Shown here piece after piece: positions 52,886-60,065 of a DNA stretch of 64,000 nucleotides. This stretch comes from Pseudorhodoferax sp. Leaf274. Its GTDB lineage: Bacteria; Pseudomonadota; Gammaproteobacteria; Burkholderiales; Burkholderiaceae_C. Numbering within the stretch: position 1 is the stretch's first letter; the number at the start of each line of letters is the position of its first letter. The notes below the pieces were generated by a model, which had not been told where the DNA came from, made no database searches, and was given only the letters and a program-made list of their open reading frames with translations. Both the position numbers and the translations under genes were made by a program. The DNA lies in contig NZ_LMNA01000028.1 in assembly GCF_001422445.1 (NCBI RefSeq), forward strand, positions 227,062-291,061, given 5' to 3'.

Positions 52886-52975
52886 CTCTAACATGTCGGT
52901 CAACGCGGACGCCTTGCGGCATGCGCCCACTTCGCGGCCTCTTGCCGCAAGTCACCGGTTACCTTTACGTTAGCC
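52886..52975 (+). repeat. attC 9 (90 bp)
   Basis: Left core CTCTAAC, right core GTTAGCC; longer than its neighbours, with gcggacgccttgcggcatgc and gccgcaag arms. Left core complements GTTAGAG of cassette 9. Confidence 0.88.
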
Positions 52976-52988
52976 ACCTAGGAAACTC

Positions 52989-53483
52989 ATGCGACATCTC
53001 TACCAGACCCTCGTCTTGGCATTTTGCGCCGCTCTTATCAGCGCATGCTCAAACACTACGCCATCCCCCTCCCCAAAAATCGAGTCCAGAACAACCCAAG
53101 CTGGCAAGGGTGTCCCCAATGGTCGAAGTGACTCAGCAGCGCCATTTGCCAAAGTGGCAAGCGTCTCTACCGACTCAACCTACGGGCGAACCCCCAGCAA
53201 TCCAATCAAGGTTGGTACTGGCACAGGCGACCCAAGGCAAGGTTCCCTCGTCTCTCGCATGTATCTCAATGCGCTTCGAGGCGCAAACGGCCAGCCCCTT
53301 GAGTACGAGCGTCGCGGCTCTTGTTGTGCTTTCGCTACACCAAACGGCGTAATGGGCGGAGGGCTTCTTGATGTCTACGACATAAAGGTTGACGGAGTTA
53401 AAGAGCCCGTTGTGCTTTATGTAAACATGTATGACCCTGGCACTCTTATGGCTCCTACGGGCTTTACCGCTAGGTCACAATAA
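52989..53483 (+). CDS. Cassette 10: putative lipoprotein
   Basis: A 164-residue protein. The signal peptide MRHLYQTLVLAFCAALISAC has a lipobox ALISAC, so Cys20 should be acylated. A Ser/Pro-rich linker (SNTTPSPSPKIESRT) leads into a beta-rich domain with two cysteines (RGSCCAF). Envelope localisation is inferred. Function unknown. Confidence 0.72.
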   Translation: MRHLYQTLVLAFCAALISACSNTTPSPSPKIESRTTQAGKGVPNGRSDSAAPFAKVASVSTDSTYGRTPSNPIKVGTGTGDPRQGSLVSRMYLNALRGANGQPLEYERRGSCCAFATPNGVMGGGLLDVYDIKVDGVKEPVVLYVNMYDPGTLMAPTGFTARSQ

Positions 53484-53487
53484 ATGT

Positions 53488-53545
53488 GGCTAACCCCTCG
53501 TTCCAGCGGATCGCCTACGGCTCCCGCTGACCTCCAACGTTATGC
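53488..53545 (+). repeat. attC 10 (58 bp)
   Basis: Left core GGCTAAC, right core GTTATGC, hairpin gcggatcgcc-tac-ggctcccgctg. Left core complements GTTAGCC of cassette 10. The right core contains the start codon of cassette 11. Confidence 0.9.
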
Positions 53546-53910
53546 GTCAGTACCCACACGCTAGGCTTATTCGCTGGGATGCTTCAGTCGTCGTCGCGAC
53601 TTGGGTGTTGCTGGTCGTCGCAGGCGCCGCCGTTTTGCTTGCTGGGCTGATCCAGCCGGCGGCTATGCGATGGGCAATGTTGGTGCTATATGTGGCCCTC
53701 GGCTTTGGGGCGTTGCACGCTGTCCTTGCCTTTATTCATAAGTGCCCGATGTGCGCAAAACGTCCGATGGTTGAAGGCTTCACCCAGATTCACCCCGACG
53801 CGGTCTCGCAGTCCAAGTTAAGAGGATGGGCCGGCGTGGCCTGGAATGTGCATCGCAATCAACGTTTCGTTTGTATTCACTGCGGAACTCCATTCAAATG
53901 CGACCTGTGA
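53542..53910 (+). CDS. Cassette 11: membrane protein with a CPMC/CIHC zinc-ribbon tail; start codon inside the attC core
   Basis: A 122-residue protein. Two N-terminal helices (VVVATWVLLVVAGAAVLLAGLI and WAMLVLYVALGFGALHAVLAFI) are followed by a soluble part with KCPMCAKRP and RFVCIHCGTPF, a split zinc-ribbon pattern. The ATG at 53542-53544 is part of the attC 10 right core GTTATGC, so the start is created by the recombination junction itself. Function unknown. Confidence 0.75.
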   Translation: MRQYPHARLIRWDASVVVATWVLLVVAGAAVLLAGLIQPAAMRWAMLVLYVALGFGALHAVLAFIHKCPMCAKRPMVEGFTQIHPDAVSQSKLRGWAGVAWNVHRNQRFVCIHCGTPFKCDL

Positions 53911-53911
53911 C

Positions 53912-53969
53912 GCATAACAGGCCGCTGCATCCGACCGCCTTCGGCGTCGGCTGAGCGGCGGCGTTAAGC
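53912..53969 (+). repeat. attC 11 (58 bp)
   Basis: Left core GCATAAC, right core GTTAAGC, hairpin ccgaccgcc-ttc-ggcgtcggctg. Left core complements GTTATGC of cassette 11. Confidence 0.92.
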
Positions 53970-53975
53970 TCAGTC

Positions 53976-54326
53976 ATGGGCGTCGAGAACTCGTTGAATG
54001 AATCCCGGCAGCGAGAGTTGCGCGCGGAAGTTGCAGCCGTTGCGCCCGGCATTTACTTGCGCACTACGCCCCTTCTAGACGGCGCTCGCCGAATTGCCGC
54101 ATTGAGATTTGACGTTGCTGGATGTGAGCATGACGAAGACTTCATGCTGTTTGCTGTGATCGATTCCGAGACGGACCACATTCCAAAAGAGTCAGCTCGT
54201 GAGTTTTGCGCCTCAACTTGGCTTGCGCAGCGCGATCTGGAAATTCATGAGACTTGGGGGGTTTATGAGTGTCGTGTCAAAGCCTCCTGCGAGCGTCTTT
54301 GCGCTCGGTTCGCAGATGAGGCTTAA
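53976..54326 (+). CDS. Cassette 12: unrecognised 116-residue soluble protein
   Basis: A 116-residue acidic protein, MGVENSLNESRQRELRAEVAAVAPGIYLRTTPLLDGARRIAALRFDVAGCEHDEDFMLFAVIDSETDHIPKES. No signal, membrane helix or known motif. It has three Cys scattered in the second half. The ATG is 6 bases after the core. Confidence 0.68.
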   Translation: MGVENSLNESRQRELRAEVAAVAPGIYLRTTPLLDGARRIAALRFDVAGCEHDEDFMLFAVIDSETDHIPKESAREFCASTWLAQRDLEIHETWGVYECRVKASCERLCARFADEA

Positions 54327-54389
54327 CCTTTCATTGCAGCCGACCTGCGCCAGCTTCGCTGGCTGGTCGGCTGAATTCAAACGTTAGAC
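54321..54389 (+). repeat. attC 12 (69 bp)
   Basis: Left core GCTTAAC, right core GTTAGAC; hairpin with gccgacctgc and gctggtcggc arms, different from the common ggaccgcc type. Left core complements GTTAAGC of cassette 12. Confidence 0.9.
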
Positions 54390-54391
54390 CA

Positions 54392-54664
54392 ATGCCGCTG
54401 TACACATACATCGCGACCTTCAAAGGGGCCTCCTGCGTTGTGCAGGGCAGCTACAGCAATTTCAGAGGTTTCGTATCTGCGTGGTCGGGTGATCTTCCAG
54501 ACAACGCGCTGCCAGGGCTGACGGTAGCGCTGCGAAAGGAACTAAGCAGCAAAGCCTATCGAAGCGACTTTGTGGAAGTCCCGAATCGCAAGCATGTTTG
54601 GCGGAAAGTGATTGACTTAAATGGCGCGGAATTCTTGGTATATGCAATCCAAACTCAGGTCTAA
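54392..54664 (+). CDS. Cassette 13: small beta/alpha protein, unrecognised
   Basis: A 90-residue protein, MPLYTYIATFKGASCVVQGSYSNFRGFVSAWSGDLPDNALPGLTVALRKELSSKAYRSDFVEVPNRKHVWRKVIDLNGAEFLVYAIQTQV. Similar small proteins are frequent cassette products as far as I recall. The ATG is 2 bases after the core. No motif assigns a function. Confidence 0.7.
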   Translation: MPLYTYIATFKGASCVVQGSYSNFRGFVSAWSGDLPDNALPGLTVALRKELSSKAYRSDFVEVPNRKHVWRKVIDLNGAEFLVYAIQTQV

Positions 54665-54715
54665 CATTTCGCTCCAGCGGATGGATTCGCCGTCCGCTGA
54701 GCTCGAACGTTAGAC
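54659..54715 (+). repeat. attC 13 (57 bp)
   Basis: Left core GTCTAAC, right core GTTAGAC, hairpin gcggatgga-ttc-gccgtccgctg. Left core complements the GTTAGAC start of cassette 13. Confidence 0.92.
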
Positions 54716-54723
54716 GCTGTCAT

Positions 54724-55134
54724 ATGCTTACCGAAATACTTGGTGTCCTCGAAAAAACAAATACACGTCCAGTCTTAACTGCGTTTGTAATCTTGTCATT
54801 GATGATTAAGGCAACAGATGGTGGTTTGATGAGAAACCCAGTATCTTGGGAAATGGCCCTACTGCTCGTTTTTGGTCCAATGGCTTATGCAATGGTTTTC
54901 TACTGGATAATTGGAGTGACTCGTTTAAATTCAAGTCTCCCAGAAAATGACGTTGTCAGCTATGGACCAATGCTCGGCAGCAGTCTGCTTGCGGTGTGCC
55001 TCATATTTGCTTTTTCGTACTTGGCAAATCATCCTGAGGGCTTATCATTTTCTCTTCTCGGGCAGCCAAACTTCATCTATTTTTGTACCTTGTTGCTCCT
55101 TTCGGCAGAAACAACAAAGATCCGCAGGCACTGA
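54724..55134 (+). CDS. Cassette 14: multi-helix membrane protein, AT-rich
   Basis: A 136-residue protein with about four hydrophobic helices (PVLTAFVILSLMIKA; WEMALLLVFGPMAYAMVFYWIIGV; LLAVCLIFAFSYLA; FIYFCTLLLLSAE). It is clearly AT-richer than the neighbouring cassettes, pointing to a different donor. Function unknown. Confidence 0.68.
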   Translation: MLTEILGVLEKTNTRPVLTAFVILSLMIKATDGGLMRNPVSWEMALLLVFGPMAYAMVFYWIIGVTRLNSSLPENDVVSYGPMLGSSLLAVCLIFAFSYLANHPEGLSFSLLGQPNFIYFCTLLLLSAETTKIRRH

Positions 55135-55163
55135 ATGGCTAAGCACATGCTTTTGCCAGTATG

Positions 55164-55253
55164 GTCTAACTTTGCAGTCGAGAGGGACAGCCACAAGCTG
55201 CGCTTGTGGTTCCCTGCGCTTCGCTCCGTCTGCCCCTCAATTCCACGTTAGCA
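55164..55253 (+). repeat. attC 14 (90 bp)
   Basis: Left core GTCTAAC, right core GTTAGCA; long arms with gagagggacagccacaagc and its complementary gcttgtggttccctgcg. Left core complements the GTTAGAC start of cassette 14. Confidence 0.88.
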
Positions 55254-55264
55254 GGACAATCGCA

Positions 55265-55679
55265 ATGAAGCGCGCTGCCACCGTACTTTTCTTGCTTGGT
55301 TGCTTTGCGACCGCGCGAGCCCAGCCTCTTCAGAACCCAGAGATCGCGGCCAAACTACTTCGCTGTTCTATTCTCTATCTGGCTATTTCAGATATCCGAG
55401 GCGAGCAGCAATCAGCAAGGAAGAGGTCCCAGCCCGTTCCTGTCTCAGGGTATGACGTACCGTGGAATGGCGTTGGCACTCACGAACTCGGAATTCGTAA
55501 CTTCCGAACTTGAAATTATCGGAAAAACAATAGGTAGCCGCTCCGCCGCAGACGCTGTCGCATTGCTGAACAATGCCCAGCCAGCATGCATGGAGCTGCC
55601 CGTTGCCCATGCGCAGTCAATCACCGAGGCTTTCGAGCGCACGAAGGCTAAAAAGCAAGTGGAGGCGAGCACGAAATGA
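55265..55679 (+). pseudogene. Cassette 15: secreted protein gene with probable frameshift
   Basis: The first frame (from ATG 55265) gives a good signal peptide MKRAATVLFLLGCFATARAQ and continues plausibly (PEIAAKLLRCSILYLAISD) but stops at 55513. A second frame, +1, carries protein-like sequence GMTYRGMALALTNSEFVTSELEIIGKTIGSRSAADAVALLNNAQPACMELPVAHAQ to 55679, just before the attC. Both fit one secreted protein of about 138 residues with a single-base shift between about 55390 and 55455. A sequencing error or a genuine mutation are alternatives. Confidence 0.55.
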
Positions 55680-55692
55680 ATGACAGTCCACC

Positions 55693-55749
55693 TGCTAACA
55701 GGTCATTGCAGCGGACGCCTTCGGCGCCCGCTGAATTCCAGCGTTAGGC
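55693..55749 (+). repeat. attC 15 (57 bp)
   Basis: Left core TGCTAAC, right core GTTAGGC, hairpin gcggacgcc-ttc-ggcgcccgctg. Left core complements GTTAGCA of cassette 15. This is the last intact attC site. Confidence 0.92.
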
Positions 55750-55853
55750 CTTTCGGGCGTGGCAGCACGCCTATCTCCGTTGTCGCGGGTGTGACGAGCC
55801 GAAGGTTGCCCCTCGGCTAGGCTTGTTTCGTCCAAAACAGTTGAGGTAAATGT

Positions 55854-56273
55854 ATGAGCCAAGACTGTCCGCCGCTCGAATCTCTGAGATCTCTCAATGC
55901 ACTCGCTGCATTTAATCGTTGGTGTGCAATTGAAGTTGTTGAAGCATAGGTTGGGCGGGTTGTCATCGAAATGCCATGGCGCGCTGAGGTCGGCCAGTAC
56001 GTTGGATTTATGCATGCTGGCGTTGTGGGGGCCTTGGTCGACACAGCATGCGGTGATGCGGCAGCCACAATGGCGGGCCACAACTTGTTGGCCTCCCACT
56101 TCTCTGTGAACTGCCTTCGTCCCGCAGTCGGGGAGCGCTTCTCAGCAAGGGCGCGAGGCATCAAGCCTGGAAAGTCCCAGGTATTTACGTCTTGCGAGCT
56201 GTATGCGCTATCGGAAGGAACGGAAGTTCTCGTGGCCACCGGAGAAACGCTGCTCACGGTGGTTGCCAAATGA
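55854..56273 (+). pseudogene. Cassette 16: PaaI-like hotdog thioesterase interrupted by an amber codon
   Basis: In one frame of 139 codons, MSQDCPPLESLRSLNALAAFNRWCAIEVVEA is followed by TAG (55947-55949) and then VGRVVIEMPWRAEVGQYVGFMHAGVVGALVDTACGDAAATMAGHNLL...VATGETLLTVVAK. The second part is a PaaI/hotdog thioesterase (HAG and DTA segments), and the first part supplies its expected N-terminus. A single GAG or GAA to TAG change explains the break. Any product from ATG 55971 would lack the first strand. Confidence 0.75.
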
Positions 56274-56757
56274 CAGATAGGCCTAAACGGTCTACAGGGA
56301 CTTGCCCTTTTCAACAGCGGCTCTCTTCTTGATTGACGGCATTCGTATTCATTGATCGCAGATGCACGATGGATTCACAAGCCACCGCAAAAGGGACAGA
56401 CTGCACATCGACAGACAGGCTTTTTTCGGCCAATGGTCCAAGCCCCCAGATACGAGCCGCTCGGCAGGACCCCACTCACTCGACGTGATTGAAGCACGCA
56501 AGGGTTATCGAGTTCCCCTGCCGCCGGTCTGATCTGTGGTGGGTATCTGCCATCGCACCTCCGACTCAGAGAATCAATTCGTACCGGTTGCGGCTTTTGC
56601 TGCGCTGCGGGCATCTGCAGCACATGGTCGGGGTCGAACTGGCCAGCGCGCGCGAGTACGGCCCCACGGGATGCGCTTGCTTTATTGGCCATCGCCACCA
56701 TGGCTTTATGCCAGCACTGGCCGGCCGACGAGAAGCCGGGCGCGTCGCGCTGGGGGC
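56274..56757. other. Degraded stretch after cassette 16
   Basis: It begins with GCCTAAA (56281-56287), the expected left core of cassette 16's attC with a base change, but no right core follows within the next few hundred bases. The rest shows no frame that I recognise. GC rises towards the foreign block. The array break or an insertion boundary lies somewhere here. Confidence 0.5.
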
Positions 56758-57087
56758 ACCGACGATCGGGTGCGCCTGCTGACGCCGTTCGACCCGGTCG
56801 TCTGGGACCGGCGCCGCTTCGAGCTCTTCTGGGGTTGGGCGTATCGGGTCGGGGCCTACACACCCGCGCCGAAGAGGAAGCTCGGCTACTACGCGCTGCC
56901 GTTGCTCTGGGGCGAGCGCGTGATCGGCTGGGGCAATGTCGCGATGCTCGAGTGGCGCTTGCAGGCGGTGATCGGGCGCGCTTCGGGCAAGGGCATCGAG
57001 CCGGCGTTGCGGCTCAGGCTCGATGCCGAGAGGGAACGCTTCGGCGCGTTCATGGGCGCGAGCAACGCACGCTGGGCACGCGCCTGA
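56758..57087 (+). pseudogene. Truncated YcaQ-like winged-helix protein (C-terminal part only)
   Basis: About 110 residues of the C-terminal part of a YcaQ/HTH_42-like family: DDRVRLLTPFDPVVWDRRRFELFWGWAYRVGAYTPAPKRKLGYYALPLLWGERVIGWGNV, with the family's PFDP and GYYALPLLWG segments. The N-terminal winged-helix half (usually some 250 more residues) is absent; upstream sequence in this frame is low in protein character. This is a fragment at the left edge of the foreign-looking block. Confidence 0.7.
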
Positions 57088-57100
57088 ACCGCGCCTGCGT

Positions 57101-58135
57101 TCACTGCACGACGAGTTCGACGCGCCGGTTGCGCGCACGGCCGTCTTCGGCCGCGTTCGAGGCCACCGGCGCGAGGTTCGCCACGCCCTTCGCGACGAGA
57201 CGTTTCGCGTCGACCTTGTACGTGCCGCTAAGCGCCGCGACCACGGCTTGCGCGCGCTGCTGCGAGAGCGCGAGGTTGGCGTCGAGCACGCCCTGGTTGT
57301 CGGTGTGGCCGACGATGTAGACCTTGAGCGACGGCTGCGATTGCAGGAGCTTCGCCATCTGTTCGAGCTGCGGATTCGACTCCGGCTTGAGCTGGGCTTT
57401 CGCGGTGTCGAAGTAGATGCCGTAAAGGGCGATCTTCCCGTCGGCCGCGAGGCCGGTCTGCAGCGCCTTCGCGTCGACCGTGACCTGGCCGGTCGGCATC
57501 GCTTTCGGCTCGACGATGATGAGCGTCGTGCCCGCTGTTTCGGTGGTCGGGTTCGCTGCGACGCCGGTGTAGAGAAGCACGTGCACATCCGCGCCACCGC
57601 GGGCGATCGTGCCGTAGAGGAAGCGGCCTTCTTCGGGCGCGATGGCGCCGTACATCGAGTAGCGGCTGCCGCTCGGCGTCGTGATGCTGCCGTCCGCCCA
57701 CTTGAAGCCGGTCACGACGTTGAAGGTGTCGAACCAGGCGAAGTACAGGTCGGCGCAATCCTTCTCGCAGGCGAACTTGCGCTTGAAGCCGGCGGCCGTG
57801 AGCGCCTGCTCGTAATTGCGCTGCACTTCGAGCGGGCTCTTGCCGCGCGGCGCGAGGTAGACGAGCTTCGTCACCTTGCCTTCGAGCGTGACGCTCTCCT
57901 TCATCTTCTTGTCGGCGACAGCCATGCCGGTCGGCAGCGTGATCTGCTCCCAGTCGCTGTAGCGATAGCCGACGAGCGACGAGCCTGTGAAGCGCTTGAT
58001 CAGCGGGTGGTCCTGCGCGCCGGGCACGTCGGGGACGGGCTTGTCGGCGGCGGGTGCCGCGGCCAGCGCCGACAGCGCGACCGACGCAAGGGTGAGGGCG
58101 AAGAACGAGCGAAGGCGGGTGAGCGGGAAGGTCAT
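57101..58135 (-). CDS. OmpA-family protein with an N-terminal DUF4892-like domain
   Basis: A 344-residue protein. The signal peptide ends near ALSALAAAPA. An N-terminal domain (about 30-210, FTGSSLVGYRYSDWEQITLPTG, KLVYLAPRGKSPLEVQRNYEQALTAAGF) resembles DUF4892. The C-terminal OmpA peptidoglycan-binding domain (about 225-344) has IALYGIYFDTAKAQLKPES, VYIVGHTDNQG and NRRVELVV. It is anchored in the outer membrane/periplasm. Codon choice differs from the flanking chromosome (more tcg, gcg, acg), consistent with transfer. Confidence 0.9.
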   Translation of the reverse strand: MTFPLTRLRSFFALTLASVALSALAAAPAADKPVPDVPGAQDHPLIKRFTGSSLVGYRYSDWEQITLPTGMAVADKKMKESVTLEGKVTKLVYLAPRGKSPLEVQRNYEQALTAAGFKRKFACEKDCADLYFAWFDTFNVVTGFKWADGSITTPSGSRYSMYGAIAPEEGRFLYGTIARGGADVHVLLYTGVAANPTTETAGTTLIIVEPKAMPTGQVTVDAKALQTGLAADGKIALYGIYFDTAKAQLKPESNPQLEQMAKLLQSQPSLKVYIVGHTDNQGVLDANLALSQQRAQAVVAALSGTYKVDAKRLVAKGVANLAPVASNAAEDGRARNRRVELVVQ

Positions 58136-58189
58136 CGTCGACGATTGGGATGGATCGAGATGCCGAGGATAGTTCCTCGACCCGGCGGC

Positions 58190-59410
58190 TCAGCCCGCGG
58201 CGTTCGCCAGCGGCTTCTGCCCCCACGCGATCCCCGCGCCGAGCAGCAGCACTGCCGCCGAACACGCGAGCCCGCCGCGCAGGCCACCGGCGCCGTCGGC
58301 GACGAGGCCCACCAGCGTCGGCCCGACGATTTGCCCGGCCGCGAACACGATCGTGAAGGCCGCGATGCCGGCCGGCCAGGCGGCAGCTGGCAGGTTATGG
58401 CGCACCAGCGCGGTCGTCGAGGCGACCACCGAGAGGAACACGCCGCCGAACAGGACGCCCGACGCGAACACCGCGACCGGGTGCGCGCTCGCCACCGGCA
58501 GCACCGTCGCGACCGCGAGCAGCGCGTTCAGCAGCCGCATCGCACCGCCGCCACGGTGGCGCTGCAGGAGCCCCGCCCAGACGAACGACGAACCGAGCAC
58601 CGCGACGCCGAGCAGCGCGTAGAACACCGTGATCGCGACGCTGCCGAGATGCTGCTCGCGCAGCAGCGTCACGACGAAGGTCATGTAGCCGATGTAGCCG
58701 AGTCCGAACAGGAAGTACGAGGCGAGGCCGGCCGCGAAGCGCGGCCACACGAAGCCGCTGCCGCCGGCCGGCGCCGCGCCGGCCGGATCGAGCGTGCGCG
58801 TTGCCGCCGCCGTGATGGCCGTCGCGACCAGCGCCGCAACGCCGAGCGCGATCCACGCGCCGTGCCACGCGTGCGGATGCGGCATCGCGCTGAGCGGCGG
58901 CACCAGCAGCGCCGAGAGCACGATGCCGACGCCCGTGCCGCCGTAGTAGATGCCGAGCACCAGGCCGGGCGACGGCGCGACCGTGCCGGCGCGCGGGGCG
59001 CGTCCGCTCAGACGCGCCGCGAGCAGGCCGCCCGAGACGAAGGTCGCCGCGCTGGCGACACCGGTCAGCGCGCGCAGCACATAGAGCGCCGCGTCGCCCG
59101 TCACCATGCCGTGCGCGGCCAGCAGGATTGCCGAGCCGATGCCGCCGGCGAGCAGCGCGCGTCGAGCGCCATAGCGCCGCAACCATCCTGGCGCGAGCAG
59201 CGCGCCGACGAGGTAGCCGGCGGCGTTCACCGTGTTCATCGCACCGGCCGTCGTGTAGCTCCACCCGAGGTCCGCGCGCATCGGCGGCAGCAGCAACGCG
59301 TAGGAGAAGCGCGAGAGACCGAGCGAGACGGCGGCGGCGAGCGCGAGCGCCGCGGCGATGGCGAAGGTGGGCAGTTCGCTTGGGGCGGGTGAGGCGGTCG
59401 CCTTTGGCAT
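58190..59410 (-). CDS. MFS transporter, YbfB/YjiJ-like
   Basis: A 406-residue membrane protein of about 12 helices. The start LSRFSYALLLPPMRADLGWSYTTAGAMNTVNAAGYLVGALLAP is typical of the YbfB/YjiJ group of major facilitator superfamily proteins. The substrate is unknown. The start was placed at MPKATASP rather than at 59491. Codon use matches the OmpA gene beside it and differs from the flanks, so the two probably arrived together. It is divergent from the truncated gene at 59485. Confidence 0.9.
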   Translation of the reverse strand: MPKATASPAPSELPTFAIAAALALAAAVSLGLSRFSYALLLPPMRADLGWSYTTAGAMNTVNAAGYLVGALLAPGWLRRYGARRALLAGGIGSAILLAAHGMVTGDAALYVLRALTGVASAATFVSGGLLAARLSGRAPRAGTVAPSPGLVLGIYYGGTGVGIVLSALLVPPLSAMPHPHAWHGAWIALGVAALVATAITAAATRTLDPAGAAPAGGSGFVWPRFAAGLASYFLFGLGYIGYMTFVVTLLREQHLGSVAITVFYALLGVAVLGSSFVWAGLLQRHRGGGAMRLLNALLAVATVLPVASAHPVAVFASGVLFGGVFLSVVASTTALVRHNLPAAAWPAGIAAFTIVFAAGQIVGPTLVGLVADGAGGLRGGLACSAAVLLLGAGIAWGQKPLANAAG

Positions 59411-59484
59411 GGGCTCGACGGTATCAGCAGGCTGGCCGGGACGCCGGCGCCGGGAAATGCATCGCACGATGCGCGGTCTCCAGC

Positions 59485-59886
59485 ATGACAATGGGCAAGG
59501 GGGCTGACAAGTCTTTCCAGCAGGCCGCCTTTCAAGGTGGCTCGATTGCAGGAGTCATCAACGACTTCAATGGAGGAAGTTGGTCCCGATGCGAGACTGC
59601 TTGTGTGGTACTTCCTGCTGGAGCGTCTATCAAAGAAATAAAGATTTCGAGTCGAGCGGGTGTAGAACGGGTTTCGTACCTGGCCAGTGGTTCGAATCCG
59701 CACGATCCGAATTCGCCAAACGTTCTCAAGTACGGCGGCGTTCTCAACGCCGGGTCAATGGGAGACTTCTCAGGTTATCAAGGACTTCAGTTCAATCCCA
59801 AAAGCCATTCTGTATGCACTACCGCCAAGAATTGGAGCGGCGACCAACCAACCGCACAGACGGTTCGCGTCATATTCGAACGCTAG
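59485..59886 (+). CDS. Hypothetical protein, N-terminus probably lost at the foreign-block edge
   Basis: A 133-residue frame (MTMGKGADKSFQQAAFQGGSIAGVINDFNGGSWSRCETACVVLPAGASIKEIKISSRAGVERVSYLASGSN...VRVIFER). The low-GC style starts near 59500, while the upstream sequence belongs to the GC-rich MFS side, so the true N-terminus may be missing. Two Cys pairs (CETAC, CTTA) suggest a secreted or envelope protein. It ends on the decayed core site GCTAGAC. No family is recognised. Confidence 0.45.
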   Translation: MTMGKGADKSFQQAAFQGGSIAGVINDFNGGSWSRCETACVVLPAGASIKEIKISSRAGVERVSYLASGSNPHDPNSPNVLKYGGVLNAGSMGDFSGYQGLQFNPKSHSVCTTAKNWSGDQPTAQTVRVIFER

Positions 59887-60065
59887 ACATTGGTGATGCA
59901 GTTCCGTTTAGCAACGCGGCAAGACCTTGCCAGCGTTGCCGACGTACTTTCTGCTGCTGAGGCTTGCTACTGCGTCATGCGGTCGAAGTGACGTCGGTGC
60001 GCGCAATGTCTAATATTTCTTTCCATTGGACCGCTTTCGGCGTCCGCTGAAATCAGACGTGAGGT
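59882..60065 (+). mobile_element. Decayed integron cassette with attC relic
   Basis: GCTAGAC (59882-59888) and GTCTAAT (60008-60014) are one-base variants of GTTAGAC and GTCTAAC, which would be an exact complementary pair like those of the intact cassettes. The relic attC (60008-60065) has the ggaccgc-tttc-ggcgtccgctg hairpin and ends in GTGAGGT. The inner 44 bases match attC 7 except at 2 positions. It marks an old extension of the array beyond the foreign block. Confidence 0.7.
59896..59991 (+). pseudogene. GNAT acetyltransferase N-terminal fragment
   Basis: Thirty-one codons, MQFRLATRQDLASVADVLSAAEACYCVMRSK, resemble the start of a GNAT-family N-acetyltransferase (IRxATxxDxxxVAxLL pattern). 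It ends in a stop inside the decayed cassette, so only a relic is left. Confidence 0.4.

Larger units (their letters stand above)
48878..56287 (+). mobile_element. Integron gene-cassette array lacking an integrase (CALIN)
   Basis: Sixteen cassettes in the plus orientation, delimited by GTTRRRY core sites and 15 attC sites, most of them 57-58 bases with a shared ggaccgcc...ggcgtccgct hairpin, as in sedentary chromosomal integrons. In each of 15 complete cassettes the left core of its attC is the exact inverse complement of the core at its own 5' end. No integrase gene lies at either end or elsewhere in the window. The GC is clearly lower than in the flanks. Cassette 16 starts a left core GCCTAAA at 56281 but lacks the rest of its attC. 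Confidence 0.92.

Noticed and set aside
55296-55679. Independent gene starting at 55296 in cassette 15
   Set aside because: Its N-terminal part is poor, and a signal peptide in the other frame starts at 55265, so a single frameshifted gene is more likely.
48890-56273. Toxin-antitoxin pairs or antibiotic resistance genes among the cassettes
   Set aside because: None of the cassette proteins shows the motifs of known toxins, antitoxins, aminoglycoside or beta-lactam resistance proteins.
56375-56863. Minus-strand frame in the degraded stretch (for example PVCRCAVCPFCGGL)
   Set aside because: It has no recognisable domain, spans the ycaQ-like fragment on the other strand, and its composition is irregular.
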